Shown: positions 46,941-56,346 of the stretch, piece by piece
Position numbering within the stretch: position 1 is the stretch's first letter
Layout: every line of letters begins with the position of its first letter
NCBI RefSeq assembly: GCF_003363755.1
Contig: NZ_CP031396.1
Coordinates: 1,736,001-1,800,000 of the forward strand
Direction: 5' to 3'
DNA length: 64,000 bases
DNA from: Pseudomonas protegens
GTDB lineage: Bacteria > Pseudomonadota > Gammaproteobacteria > Pseudomonadales > Pseudomonadaceae
Notes under the pieces: generated by a model
Databases searched by the model: none
Told to the model about the DNA's origin: nothing
What the model saw: the letters and a program-made list of their open reading frames with translations, nothing else
Made by a program: the position numbers and the translations under genes

Positions 46941-48311
46941 CTAGGGCCGAGCCCCGCTTAAATGATCCCGAGCGCATTCATCGGGCGACGCCTCATCCGA
47001 CGCTTGCGGCGTCTCAGGCTCCGCTGCAGGCGCGGCGTCCGGCGCGGGCGCGGTCTGCATCTGATCCTGCACCACCTGCTCATCCACTCGTGGATCGAGG
47101 GCCGCCACCAGAGGTGAGCTGGACATGCTGTCCGGCATGGCGACGTGATGCAGCGGCGCATCATCCACCTGATGCAGATTGGTCACCGCCTTCGGCCGAA
47201 TCCTCCACACCAGGACCAGAGCAAAGAAACTGAAGAAGGCATACAGCATCTGACTGCCGAACAACTTCATCAGCACCCCAGCCGCCAACGGACCGATGCT
47301 CGCCCCCACGCCATAGGTCACCAGCAGCATCGCCGTCAGCGACACCCGACGATCACTTTCCACGTGGTCATTGGAGAAAGCCACCGCCAACGGATAGAGA
47401 CAGAACTGCACCAGGGAACAAAGGAACCCGAGGACAAACAGCATCTCCAGAGGGACCGACGGCAGGATCGCCAGAGGCAGGGCCACCACCGCCAGGAACA
47501 GCGCAAAACAGCGAATCAGCAACGCCCGATCATAGCGATCGGACAACCAGCCCAATGGCCACTGCACCACCAGACCGGCAAAAATGCAGCTCCCCATGAA
47601 CAGACCGACCTGCTCGGTACTCAAGCCCTGCTGCGACGCATAGAGCGGCGCAAGGCCATAGAAGGAACCCACGATCAACCCCGATCCCAGCACGGTACTC
47701 AGGGACTGGGGAACTCGCTTGATAAAGAAGCGCGGCTCCATCGGCGCCGGATGCAGAGGCGCCGGGTGAATACGCCGGGTCATGGCCACCGGCACCAGGC
47801 ACAGGGCAAAGCACAGGGCCACCAGCATCAACAGTTCCAACCCCAGGGCCGGGTGCATGACCAGAATCAACTGACCCAGAACCAGGCCCAGGTAAGAGGC
47901 AATCATGTAGCCGCTGAACACCAGCCCGCGCTGATTGGCGTCGGCCTGCTCGTTGAGCCAGCTTTCGATGACCATGTACTGGCACATCATCCCCAGGCCG
48001 ACGATCATCCGCAGCACCAGCCAGGCCGGCAGCCAGTCCACCAATCCGTGCCCGAGCACCGCCGCCCCGACGATCCCGGCACAGGTAGCGTAGGCGCGGA
48101 TATGCCCGACCCGGGCAATCAACCGGTGCCCCAGCTTGCCCCCCAATACCAGGCCGAAATAGTTGGCCGCCATCAAGGCCCCCACCCACAGGCCATCGAC
48201 ATGGTCGGCGGCCAGGCGAAGAGCCAGATAAGTGCTGAGCAGACCCGAGCCGATCAACATCATCAGCGAGGCGAAATAAAGCGCTCGAAAGGATTTCCAG
48301 ATTTGGCGCAT
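46941..48311 (-). CDS. MFS transporter, YcaD-like
   Basis: Twelve-helix major facilitator, 456 aa, close in feel to E. coli YcaD. Signatures: ALMAANYFGLVLGGKLGHRLIARVGHIRAY in loop 2-3, MVIESWLNEQADANQRG after TM4, and GWLSDRYDRALLI in loop 8-9. The last 80 residues are an Ala/Pro/Asp-rich cytoplasmic tail (VAALDPRVDEQVV...) that I take as disordered. Substrate unknown. It lies 73 bp after the glutamine-synthetase-like gene, so they may share a transcript. Confidence 0.87.
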   Translation of the reverse strand: MRQIWKSFRALYFASLMMLIGSGLLSTYLALRLAADHVDGLWVGALMAANYFGLVLGGKLGHRLIARVGHIRAYATCAGIVGAAVLGHGLVDWLPAWLVLRMIVGLGMMCQYMVIESWLNEQADANQRGLVFSGYMIASYLGLVLGQLILVMHPALGLELLMLVALCFALCLVPVAMTRRIHPAPLHPAPMEPRFFIKRVPQSLSTVLGSGLIVGSFYGLAPLYASQQGLSTEQVGLFMGSCIFAGLVVQWPLGWLSDRYDRALLIRCFALFLAVVALPLAILPSVPLEMLFVLGFLCSLVQFCLYPLAVAFSNDHVESDRRVSLTAMLLVTYGVGASIGPLAAGVLMKLFGSQMLYAFFSFFALVLVWRIRPKAVTNLHQVDDAPLHHVAMPDSMSSSPLVAALDPRVDEQVVQDQMQTAPAPDAAPAAEPETPQASDEASPDECARDHLSGARP

Positions 48312-48384
48312 CGGCGTTCCGAGCGGCTCCTTGAATGAGGTGTCGGACCCTTGGCAAATCAGGGCCCGACCAGCGACGGTTCGG

Positions 48385-49728
48385 TTATGCCTGGGCCGCT
48401 AGCACACGCCGCTCCCAGGGAGTGATTTCATCAAAGAAGCTGGTCAACTCCATGGTCTTCGAAGCGATGTAGCCTTCGATGAACTCAGTGCCGAACAGTT
48501 CCCTTGCCAACTGACTACGCTTCAGACGCTCCAGCGCCGCATGCAAGGTACAAGGCAGCGACAGATTGTCCGGAACCTCGAACTCGCCCTGGATCGCCGC
48601 CGTGGGTTCCAGCTCATTCTCGATCCCGTGCAAGCCCGCTGCCAGGCTCGCGGCAATCGCCAGGTACGGATTGGCGTCCGCGCCCGGCAGGCGATTCTCT
48701 ACCCGTCGCGCCACCGGCGAACTGGCCGGAATACGTAGCCCCGCAGCCCGATTGTCATGGGACCAGCAGGCATTGTTCGGCGAAGCGTAAGGATGGCACA
48801 AGCGCTGATAGGAGTTCACGTTGGGCGCGAACAATGCGGTGAAGTCCGCCAGCCCGGCCTGCAGCCCGCCGATGAAATGGCGGAACATCGCCGTCGGCTG
48901 CCCGGCATCGTCGCTGAAGACATTTCGCCCGCTGCCGATCTCCACCAGGCTCTGGTGAATATGCATCGAACTGCCCGGTGTATGCGCCAGAGGTTTGGCC
49001 ATGCAAACCACGATCAGCCCGTGCTTGAGGGCCACTTCCTTGAGCAGGTGCTTGAACAGGAAGGTCTGGTCTGCCAGCAACAGCGGATCGCCGTGCAGCA
49101 GGTTGATCTCGAACTGGCTGACACCCATTTCATGCATGAAGGTGTCGCGAGGCAGACCCAGGGCCGCCATGCACTCGTAGACTTCCTTGAAGAACGGCCG
49201 CAGGCCGTTGTTGGAGCTGACACTGAATGCCGAGTAGCCCTCCTCCCGTCGACCGTCCAGGCCTACCGGTGGCCGAAAAGCCTGTGCCGGATCGTCATTG
49301 GCAGCGAACACGAAAAACTCCAGTTCCGTAGCCACCACCGGCTCCAGCCCCAGGGCCGCATAGCGTGCGATCACCTGCTTGAGTTGGCCGCGTGTGGAGA
49401 GTCGCGAACTTTCGCCACTGAGCTCATCCGCGTCACAAATGGCCAGCGCCCGTGGCGTCTGGCTCCAGGGCAGACGATGAATCTGCCGAGGGTCGGCATT
49501 GAGCGCCAGGTCGCCGTCGTCGCTGCCGTAAAACCGTGCCGGCGGATACCCGCCCATGATGCATTGCAGCAGCACCCCGCGAGCCATCTGCAAACGCCGC
49601 CCTTCGAGGAAGCCCTCGGCTGTCATCACCTTGCCCCGCGGCACGCCATTGAGATCCGCAGTGACGCATTCAATCTCATCAATGCCCGTCAATCGCTCGG
49701 CGAGTGAACTGTGGCCATCGGTTGTCAT
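48385..49728 (-). CDS. Glutamine-synthetase-like gamma-glutamylpolyamine synthetase
   Basis: 447-aa GS-fold ligase. Metal site and catalytic motifs: VVATELEFFVF (two Glu), VSQFEINLLHGDPLLLADQ, KPLAHTPGSSMHIHQSL, RVENRLPGADANPYLAIAASLAAG. It lacks the adenylylation loop of true GlnA and begins ECVTADLNGVPRGK as PuuA/SpuI-type enzymes do, which join glutamate to polyamines for catabolism. Positional match PA3356 of P. aeruginosa. Substrate (putrescine, spermidine, other amine) cannot be told. AAGGATTGAG precedes the ATG. Confidence 0.85.
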   Translation of the reverse strand: MTTDGHSSLAERLTGIDEIECVTADLNGVPRGKVMTAEGFLEGRRLQMARGVLLQCIMGGYPPARFYGSDDGDLALNADPRQIHRLPWSQTPRALAICDADELSGESSRLSTRGQLKQVIARYAALGLEPVVATELEFFVFAANDDPAQAFRPPVGLDGRREEGYSAFSVSSNNGLRPFFKEVYECMAALGLPRDTFMHEMGVSQFEINLLHGDPLLLADQTFLFKHLLKEVALKHGLIVVCMAKPLAHTPGSSMHIHQSLVEIGSGRNVFSDDAGQPTAMFRHFIGGLQAGLADFTALFAPNVNSYQRLCHPYASPNNACWSHDNRAAGLRIPASSPVARRVENRLPGADANPYLAIAASLAAGLHGIENELEPTAAIQGEFEVPDNLSLPCTLHAALERLKRSQLARELFGTEFIEGYIASKTMELTSFFDEITPWERRVLAAQA

Positions 49729-49961
49729 GACTCAATCCTTGTTGTTATACGAGCCGCGAACGGCGACCCGTACAAAATACGCATCACCCGTTCAGGATTT
49801 CAAGCAGGCAAGAATAAAATCCCGGGAAGGCGCGAACTCCCGGTGAGCAACCCACACGTCACGGCCAGCACCGACTCTGAAAAAGAAGAAGGGAACAGCC
49901 CCTGCCAGGGCCCGGCCAGCCTGATAACACCTGGCCGCAGCCGAGCACGCCGATCAGACAC

Positions 49962-50651
49962 TCAAGGCAAGTACAGCTTGAACAGCCCGCCGCCTAATGG
50001 GCCGCCGTTGCTGATGCGGGTGTGTCCGCATACGCCATTGCGCTGATGCAACTCGGCAATGCGCCCGGCGAAATACAGCCCCAGCCCGGTGCTGCCGCTG
50101 CTCTGATTGATGCCCTGCACATAATCGGCCTGACGCTCGATCATCGCTGGCGGGTAGCCGTCGCCGTCATCGTTGATGGACAGCACTACCTGCCCCTCTT
50201 CATCACTGACCGTGATCAACAGCGCATGGCGGGCATAACGCAGCGCATTGTTGATGCAATTGGCCAACACCGAAGCAATCAGCTCTCGATCGAAGAAGCC
50301 CAGGGGACTCAAGGGATCGACCTCATAGGTGGCAGAGATTCCACGACTCTTGAACACATCCTGATGGCTCACCAGTTGCGCTTCGATGAAATCATCCAAC
50401 TCGTGGTAAGCCGGTTGCAGCGGCAACTGGTTGACCCCCAGCTTGTACAGCCCCAAGAGCTGCACCAGCATGCCGTTGAGGTGAGCGAAGTGGTAATCGA
50501 TCACCCCCTGTTCCGGCGCCAGTTGCGTCTCGGGCTGACGGGCCTGCCACTGGGCATGGGCCTGCATCAGCATGGCCAGGGAATTTTTCATGTCATGGAC
50601 GGTGGAGGCAATCACCGTGGAGAAATCGAGCGCCTGTTGCTCTTCGTTCAT
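49962..50651 (-). CDS. Soluble histidine kinase partner of REC-TPR protein
   Basis: Small cytoplasmic kinase, 229 aa, without membrane segment or sensor domain. Phospho-acceptor box STVHDMKNSLAMLM puts the His at residue 19; ATPase motifs are ASVLANCINNALRYA, SINDDGDGYP, and GSTGLGLYFAGRIA. It starts at 50651, overlapping the upstream REC-TPR stop by ATGA, so the two are surely made together. It could be recruited through its partner, since it has no input domain. The last Gly-rich loop (GGPLGGGLFKLYLP) is typical of the ATPase end. Confidence 0.86.
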   Translation of the reverse strand: MNEEQQALDFSTVIASTVHDMKNSLAMLMQAHAQWQARQPETQLAPEQGVIDYHFAHLNGMLVQLLGLYKLGVNQLPLQPAYHELDDFIEAQLVSHQDVFKSRGISATYEVDPLSPLGFFDRELIASVLANCINNALRYARHALLITVSDEEGQVVLSINDDGDGYPPAMIERQADYVQGINQSSGSTGLGLYFAGRIAELHQRNGVCGHTRISNGGPLGGGLFKLYLP

Positions 50652-52252
50652 TCGCCAAACGCCTTGCTTCGCAGCTTCTGGTAGCGCGCATAACGCGCAT
50701 CGGTATCGGGCATCATGCCCACCATTTTCAGGCACGCCTGGCATTCTTCCAGGAGCGCCGCGTCTGTCTTGGGGTCTGTGCCGTGCAACAGCGACTGCGC
50801 CATGTTCAGGGCAATACTGATGTTCTTCGGCTGCATGGCCAAAGCCTTGCGGAACAGCTCCCGAGCCTCGCTCAGATTGCCCGCCTTGTAGCTGCGCACC
50901 CCCTGGCGGTTGATGTCGGCCGCCGCATTGGACGAACTGAGAATAGTCGGATCATCGGTGAGCTTGGCGATGTTCTGCATGACCTTCGGATCGTCGCCGT
51001 AGATTTCCGCACAGTTTTTCAACATCGACGCACCGGCACTGGCCTGCCCCAACATCTGCAGCTGCTTGGCCACCAGCAATGCCGCTTCGGGACTCATGAA
51101 CTGCTCCATGCCGTCCAGGCGCATCAACGCCTGCTCGGTGAGCTTCTCTGCGGTTTCCGCATCATTGAGCAGCAGGCTGGTGGCCTTCATCAAGCGCGCA
51201 CGAATCTGCAGTCCGGGGTCGGTGGGGTTTTCCTTGGCCACGGCACTCAGGGTCTGGTTGATCTCCAGGCGGGTGCGGGTGTCCAGGCCCTTTTCACTGC
51301 CCTTGCTGATCAAGGCATGGGCCAGGCCAAGATTGCTTTCCGGGTCCTTGAAGCGCGACTGCGCGCCCTGAGATACAGCCTGCCGATAAGCCCTGGAAGC
51401 GCTGTCGAAGTCTTCGTTGGCCATGGCCAGCTTGCCCAGCAGCGCCTGACGACGCACCGCCAGCGGTGACAGGCGCACTGCCTCTTCCAGCACATGCTGG
51501 GCACGCTTGGTGTCGCCTTCAGCCACCAGCACATCCGCCAGTCCGTCGTAAAGCCCGGGCATCATCGGGAAAGCCTTGAGGGCCTTTTCATAGACGGCCT
51601 TGGCTTCGCCGACCTGCCCGCGCTTGAACAGCAGGCGCCCCAGGCCGACGTAGGCCCAGGGCAAAGGCCGGTCCGCGAGAATACTGTTATACAGGCGCTC
51701 CAAAGGCTCGTTCTGATGCATGTCGCGCAGGGCATCTGCCCGATAGCGCAGGCACAACGGCGCGTAACGCGGGTCCTGCTTGCACAGGGCGATGCAGGCG
51801 TTGAGCACCTCCACCGGCTTGCCCCGATCAAGGGCTTGAAGAATAGGCTTGAGCAGGGTCTTGCGCTGCTGCAGCCGCTCCAGGCGCTGGGCCAGACCGG
51901 AACGGTTGAAGGGCTTGGTCAGATAGGCATCGGGCTCGTGCTCCAGGGCACTGAGTACCATGGCCTGACTGCTCTCGGCAGTGACCATGAGGAACACGCT
52001 CTCATGACTGATGAGCTTTTCCAGCATCAGGTCTTCCAGCACCTGCTGGCCGTTTTTCTTGCCGTCGCCCAGATGATAGTCCTGGAGGATGAAGTCATAG
52101 CGCTTCTGCGCGCACATGCGCAGGGCCTGTTCGCCAGTGTCGGCGGTGTCCACGTCCTTAACGCCCAGCTCACGCAACATCGAACGCACCGAACTACGGA
52201 AGTCCGAGAAATCATCGACGATCAAAAAGCTCTTTTGGTGGTACGCCAGCAT
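50648..52252 (-). CDS. Response regulator with TPR output
   Basis: 534-aa REC-TPR protein without DNA-binding domain. Receiver: SFLIVDDFSDFR, phospho-Asp58 in FILQDYHLGDGKKNGQQ, VTAESS and AYLTKPFNRSGLAQR. After a linker come TPR-type helix pairs from about residue 140 to 520 (for example PWAYVGLGRLLFKRGQVGEAKAVYEKALKAFP and AGNLSEARELFRKALAMQPKNISIALNMAQ). The layout recalls VieB-like regulators that act by protein contact. The ATG at 52252 is the family-like start; a 36-codon extension is rejected. Confidence 0.88.
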   Translation of the reverse strand: MLAYHQKSFLIVDDFSDFRSSVRSMLRELGVKDVDTADTGEQALRMCAQKRYDFILQDYHLGDGKKNGQQVLEDLMLEKLISHESVFLMVTAESSQAMVLSALEHEPDAYLTKPFNRSGLAQRLERLQQRKTLLKPILQALDRGKPVEVLNACIALCKQDPRYAPLCLRYRADALRDMHQNEPLERLYNSILADRPLPWAYVGLGRLLFKRGQVGEAKAVYEKALKAFPMMPGLYDGLADVLVAEGDTKRAQHVLEEAVRLSPLAVRRQALLGKLAMANEDFDSASRAYRQAVSQGAQSRFKDPESNLGLAHALISKGSEKGLDTRTRLEINQTLSAVAKENPTDPGLQIRARLMKATSLLLNDAETAEKLTEQALMRLDGMEQFMSPEAALLVAKQLQMLGQASAGASMLKNCAEIYGDDPKVMQNIAKLTDDPTILSSSNAAADINRQGVRSYKAGNLSEARELFRKALAMQPKNISIALNMAQSLLHGTDPKTDAALLEECQACLKMVGMMPDTDARYARYQKLRSKAFGE

Positions 52253-52779
52253 CGAAGATTCCAGGCAAGTAAGAAGATCAATCCAGGGACAGCAGGACCC
52301 GCCCGGCTTCGCAGCCTGTTTTTGGCGCGCAGATAATAGCTGCTGGCCACGGGCTATCAAGCACTTTCACGTCGACCTGTGATGCAGATCGCCACTTGGG
52401 AACACAATTGTCCACTGAAGTTATCGGCCGGATTCGCCATTCCCTTATAGAGGCCAGACAGCATTTGCCGCCTGATGAAAAAAGTCCTGGCCCTTCGCTG
52501 AAAAACACTTAGGCGGCGTGCTCAAACCTTGGATTCTGAAACATCACCTGATAGCGTGCAGCGCCTCAAAGCGTCGATCGTTTTTGCTCCGCAATGCTGG
52601 TCCTGCATGCAGGATCGGCCAGCCGGCAAAGGTTCCATCAGTCGCAAGTCCCACAGGCTTGCAATCCGGGTGTCGAAGGATCGGCATGACGCCCGACGGC
52701 GGTATCATCGACGAGCAAATGCCGGTCTGCCAGGCAGTGCATCAAGGGATGCGCAGGTCATTATCAAATGGAGTTAACG
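52253..52779. promoter_or_regulatory. Divergent control region with 14-bp palindrome
   Basis: 527 bp without a credible gene (the short frames at 52518-52790 have no ribosome site). At 52601-52614 lies the perfect palindrome TCCTGCATGCAGGA. It should hold promoters for the REC-TPR pair (left) and the three-gene unit (right); no sigma-70, sigma-54 or FliA match was clear. Confidence 0.4.
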
Positions 52780-55107
52780 ATGGCGCATGACAGCAGTGCG
52801 ATAACCGGGATTGAACTGGAACAGTTCATGGACCGCCTTGAGGCGCAACAGCAGGACCAGGAAACCGATACCCTGCTGGCCCAGTTGCAAGCACAGCCGC
52901 TGCGGGCCGACTCCCTGGCCTCGATCGACCGCCTGCACACGCTATGGATGCAGGCCGGTGATTCAGCCGCGGCTCGCGCCGTTATCGCAGAGGATGGCAA
53001 TGCCCTGCTGCAAGCCGTGCATGAGCCTGCACGCGCTGAATTGACAATGAACCTGGCCATCCTGCGTTTGCGCATCGCCAGTTATCTGGACGACGACGCA
53101 ACCTTGCTTGAGGTGCTCGAACAGCTCAACCAGATGGCCGCGCAAACCCTGGACTTCAATGTCGAGCACTATCGTCGCTACCGAATCTTCGACGAGCTGG
53201 AACAGGGTCGCCTCGAAGTTGCGCTGAAAACCATCGAAGTGCGCTACGCCCTGACCTTGAGCAATCCTGCCCGTGCGGCGCTGCGTGCCTGGGACGCCGC
53301 CGACCAGTATCAACGCCGCGCCCGCGTCCTGGCCTTCCACGACCGCGACGAAGAAGCCCGGAGCGCCGCGCTGGAAGCCGTCAACGCCTTACGCACGGCC
53401 GGCCCCGACCAGGACATCGATGAAGGCGACTGGCTGTGGCTGGGCAACTCCCTGATCGAGATCATCCCGTTACGCCTGGCGCTGTTCGAACAACCCATCG
53501 CCCAGCTGACTGCTGGCCGCTCGCTGCCCCAGCGCCGCGAATGGGAAGTGCGCACCGCGCGCCTGGCCGCCCGCGCCCTGCACGCCCAGGGTGATCTGGC
53601 CGGAGCGTTGAAGGTCTGCAATGCCGCAGCCCTGAGCCTGGATTCTGACGGCGGCAACAATTTCATCGAGTACGAACTGCCTTGGCTGATGGAAGCCGGG
53701 CGTATCGACGAAGCGGGGTTTCGAGCCTTCATCGACGTTTATGACAGGCAAACCGAGCTCTGGCCGGCCACCGCCCGCCTGGTTCTCGACCGCCTGCAAG
53801 ATCCCCAAGAGCACAGTGCCTGGTGGCCGATCTGCGTGATGCGCGCCTGTATTACCGAAGAAGCACTGCAGAGTTTTCTCGAAGCGCTGCCGAACATCGA
53901 AACCACCGAGCCCGATACCACCCCACTCCTGGCCGCCCTGTACCAGGCCATGGAAGATCTGGAGACACGCGACTCCCTGTTTGCCCAAGCCCGCGCCGAA
54001 GCCCTGCGGCGTGCCCCCGAGCAGCCCTGGATCACCCGCCTGACCGCGGTGCATGACGCAGAGCGCGGCCTGATCGACGCGGCCACCGAAGCCAGCCTGC
54101 TGCAGAACGCCATCCAGGCAGGTCGCATGCAGGACAATCGCAGTGCGTTCTCGCTGTTTGCCGCTCGGGTCAACAGTCTGGGAGTGATCGAAGCACTGAA
54201 AGCACCGAGGCCGGTGCTGTCCTGCGGCAAATACGCCTACAACTACGCACTGAGCATCGAAGATCTGGCAGAGACCGAAGCCGACAAGTTGCCCAGAGAC
54301 GCCCGAGACCAAGCTTATTCGTTGCTGCGCGAAGCGCAGAAAGATGCCTACGAGCAGGGCCAGGCCCACATGGAGCGCTACTTCGCCAGCGGCAGCGGAC
54401 ATCCCTACGATGCCTGCGCGCACCTGTACTCCATGCTCTGCAACAACCTGGCGATCAACTATCGCTACTACAACCAGATCCGCTACGAAGACGCCATCGA
54501 GTTGCACGCGCGCGGCATCGCCGCCAGCCCGTTCGCCGAGCACTACAACGGCCTGCTCAGTGCGCGTATCTGCCTGGAAGATCTGCCTGGCATCATTGAT
54601 GCCGCAGAACAGCTTTGGCATTACTCGGCGGAGTTCGGCTATAGCCGCCACGACCCGAATGAGTACGTCGCCTCGGTGGCGTACGCCTTGTACAAGCTCG
54701 ATCGCGACAATGAAATCCTCATCTGGCTTGAACGCTTGCTCAAGTGGCAGGAAGAGCAAGGCGTCAGCGATCAGCAATTGGACAGCTCCGCGCTGTTCGC
54801 CCGGATTCAGGTCGCGCGCTACCTGGCCCATGCCCATCCCGACAACGCCGACAGCCTCTGGCAACGTTACGAGCCAGCAGTGCTGTCCTTGAACGAAGTC
54901 TCGGTCATGTCAAGCTCGGTGGACTTCCTCAAGGCCCGCGGCCGCACCGCCGAAGCCATTGACTACTGCGCACGAACCCTGGCCCTGTGCGCCCCGGACG
55001 ATGACTACGACATCAGGTGCCGCGCCCGGATCGAAGAAATCCTGAGCGAGTTGCAAGCCCCGACTCAACCGGCCGCCAAGAAAAACTGGTGGCAGATATG
55101 GAAGTAA
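52780..55107 (+). CDS. Large helical-repeat protein of unknown function
   Basis: Not recognised as a named family. The 775-aa protein has no signal peptide or membrane helix and is almost all predicted helix: TPR/SEL1-like segments recur (for example GDLAGALKVCNAAALSLDS, DAIELHARGIAASPFAEHYNGLLSARICLEDLPGI, EILIWLERLLKWQEEQG). The C-terminus ends KKNWWQIWK, an aromatic-basic tail that could touch a membrane or partner. The ATG at 52780 has GGAG 6 bp ahead; the ATG at 52768 is upstream of that site. It overlaps the PcfJ-like gene by 10 bp, so both are coupled. Confidence 0.78.
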   Translation: MAHDSSAITGIELEQFMDRLEAQQQDQETDTLLAQLQAQPLRADSLASIDRLHTLWMQAGDSAAARAVIAEDGNALLQAVHEPARAELTMNLAILRLRIASYLDDDATLLEVLEQLNQMAAQTLDFNVEHYRRYRIFDELEQGRLEVALKTIEVRYALTLSNPARAALRAWDAADQYQRRARVLAFHDRDEEARSAALEAVNALRTAGPDQDIDEGDWLWLGNSLIEIIPLRLALFEQPIAQLTAGRSLPQRREWEVRTARLAARALHAQGDLAGALKVCNAAALSLDSDGGNNFIEYELPWLMEAGRIDEAGFRAFIDVYDRQTELWPATARLVLDRLQDPQEHSAWWPICVMRACITEEALQSFLEALPNIETTEPDTTPLLAALYQAMEDLETRDSLFAQARAEALRRAPEQPWITRLTAVHDAERGLIDAATEASLLQNAIQAGRMQDNRSAFSLFAARVNSLGVIEALKAPRPVLSCGKYAYNYALSIEDLAETEADKLPRDARDQAYSLLREAQKDAYEQGQAHMERYFASGSGHPYDACAHLYSMLCNNLAINYRYYNQIRYEDAIELHARGIAASPFAEHYNGLLSARICLEDLPGIIDAAEQLWHYSAEFGYSRHDPNEYVASVAYALYKLDRDNEILIWLERLLKWQEEQGVSDQQLDSSALFARIQVARYLAHAHPDNADSLWQRYEPAVLSLNEVSVMSSSVDFLKARGRTAEAIDYCARTLALCAPDDDYDIRCRARIEEILSELQAPTQPAAKKNWWQIWK

Positions 55108-56339
55108 GCGCCGACAAGCGCAGCCCCAGCTACGCCCCGCGCAACCTGCTGAATGCCGATGAACTCAAACGCGGCATCACTCAGCGCAGCCAGGGGCGCG
55201 GAGACGAAGACGCGGTACAGGGTTGGTTGCTGAATCATTTCTATCGGCACCTGGTGGGCAACTTCGAACCCGCACGGCGCATCCAGACCCTGGAGGACGC
55301 CTGTGCAGTGCTGGGTACCGATACGCCGCCAGCCTGGGTGAGCGGGTACTTCGACAGCGCTGCCAAGGCACAGCCCGAAGACGCCGCAAAGGCCGTGGCG
55401 ACGCTGGTATGGGTCGACCCGCAGGAGCCATTGCTGTTGCAGCAGGAAGCGCAACTGGTGGAGTTCCTGACCTCGCGCAAAGGCACGGCACTGGAGGGCA
55501 AGCTGGAACGCATCACTTGCCCGCAGGCCCTGGCGCTATGGGAAAAAGAGCACGCGCAGATGGCCGCCCGGGTCGATCAGGGCTGGCGCCAGAGCTCTCC
55601 CGACGCCCTCAATGTGACGGTCTCCTGCGCCGAACACACCTGGGTCGAACTGCGTCCGGAAAGCCCGTTGCTACGGGCTGAAATGGCCTTCGAAAGCTAT
55701 GTGATGCGTCACTGTCTGGGGCAATTCGCCAACCGCCGGGCCCTGACCGGCGGCTACGGTGAACGCTATGCCGAAGCCGTAGAGCAACAGGGCATGCGCG
55801 TGTTCAGTCTGCGTGATGCCCAGGGCCAGCCCCACATCACCGTCAGCCTGATCATCCAGGACGACGGCGCACTGACCGTAGAGCAAGTCAAAGGCAAGCA
55901 GAACCGCCCGCCCATCGAGCGCTACTTCCAGGACCTGCTGCGCCTCCTCAACAGCCTGGGCACCGACCTGCAGACGCCAGCCGACTGCATTGCCATCGGC
56001 ATCGTCCGCACCGATGCCGGCTGGTTGCGTATCGAGGAAGTCAGCGATGCGCAAGCCCAGACCCGCCTGATGGCTCGCTACCCGCAACTGTTCTACCGAC
56101 TGGACGCACCGTCGGCCATGGTCGAATGGCTGGTGGCGGCCCGTCAGTCCGACTTGCTGCTAGAGGTTGCCCCCCAGGCGCCATCGGTCAAGTACGCCAC
56201 CCGCCATATCTTCAAGAAAAGCCCCCGGCCACAATGCCACCCCGACGCCCCGCTGTATCGGACCGAAGGCGTGCCCTGGACGGACATGTCTGCGCCCCTG
56301 GCCGAGGAAATCGTGGCCTGGCAGGCCAGGAACCGGTGA
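55098..56339 (+). CDS. PcfJ-like domain protein
   Basis: 413 aa. The C-terminal half carries the PcfJ-like pattern: MRHCLGQF (His205, Cys206, Gly208), then MRVFSLRDAQGQPHITVSL, then VEQVKGKQNRPPIERYFQ. PcfJ-like proteins were named from conjugative plasmids and also occur on chromosomes; their biochemical role is unknown, and His/Cys conservation hints at a catalytic or metal role (inference). It begins inside the end of the helical-repeat gene and ends 7 bp before the DUF1266 gene. The longer frame from 55017 is rejected because it lies wholly in the previous gene. Confidence 0.72.
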   Translation: MEVSADKRSPSYAPRNLLNADELKRGITQRSQGRGDEDAVQGWLLNHFYRHLVGNFEPARRIQTLEDACAVLGTDTPPAWVSGYFDSAAKAQPEDAAKAVATLVWVDPQEPLLLQQEAQLVEFLTSRKGTALEGKLERITCPQALALWEKEHAQMAARVDQGWRQSSPDALNVTVSCAEHTWVELRPESPLLRAEMAFESYVMRHCLGQFANRRALTGGYGERYAEAVEQQGMRVFSLRDAQGQPHITVSLIIQDDGALTVEQVKGKQNRPPIERYFQDLLRLLNSLGTDLQTPADCIAIGIVRTDAGWLRIEEVSDAQAQTRLMARYPQLFYRLDAPSAMVEWLVAARQSDLLLEVAPQAPSVKYATRHIFKKSPRPQCHPDAPLYRTEGVPWTDMSAPLAEEIVAWQARNR

Positions 56340-56346
56340 AACGCAC

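Noticed and set aside
52518..52790. 90-aa frame in the divergent control region
   Set aside because: No ribosome site, no family-like sequence, and it runs into the start of the helical-repeat gene in another frame.
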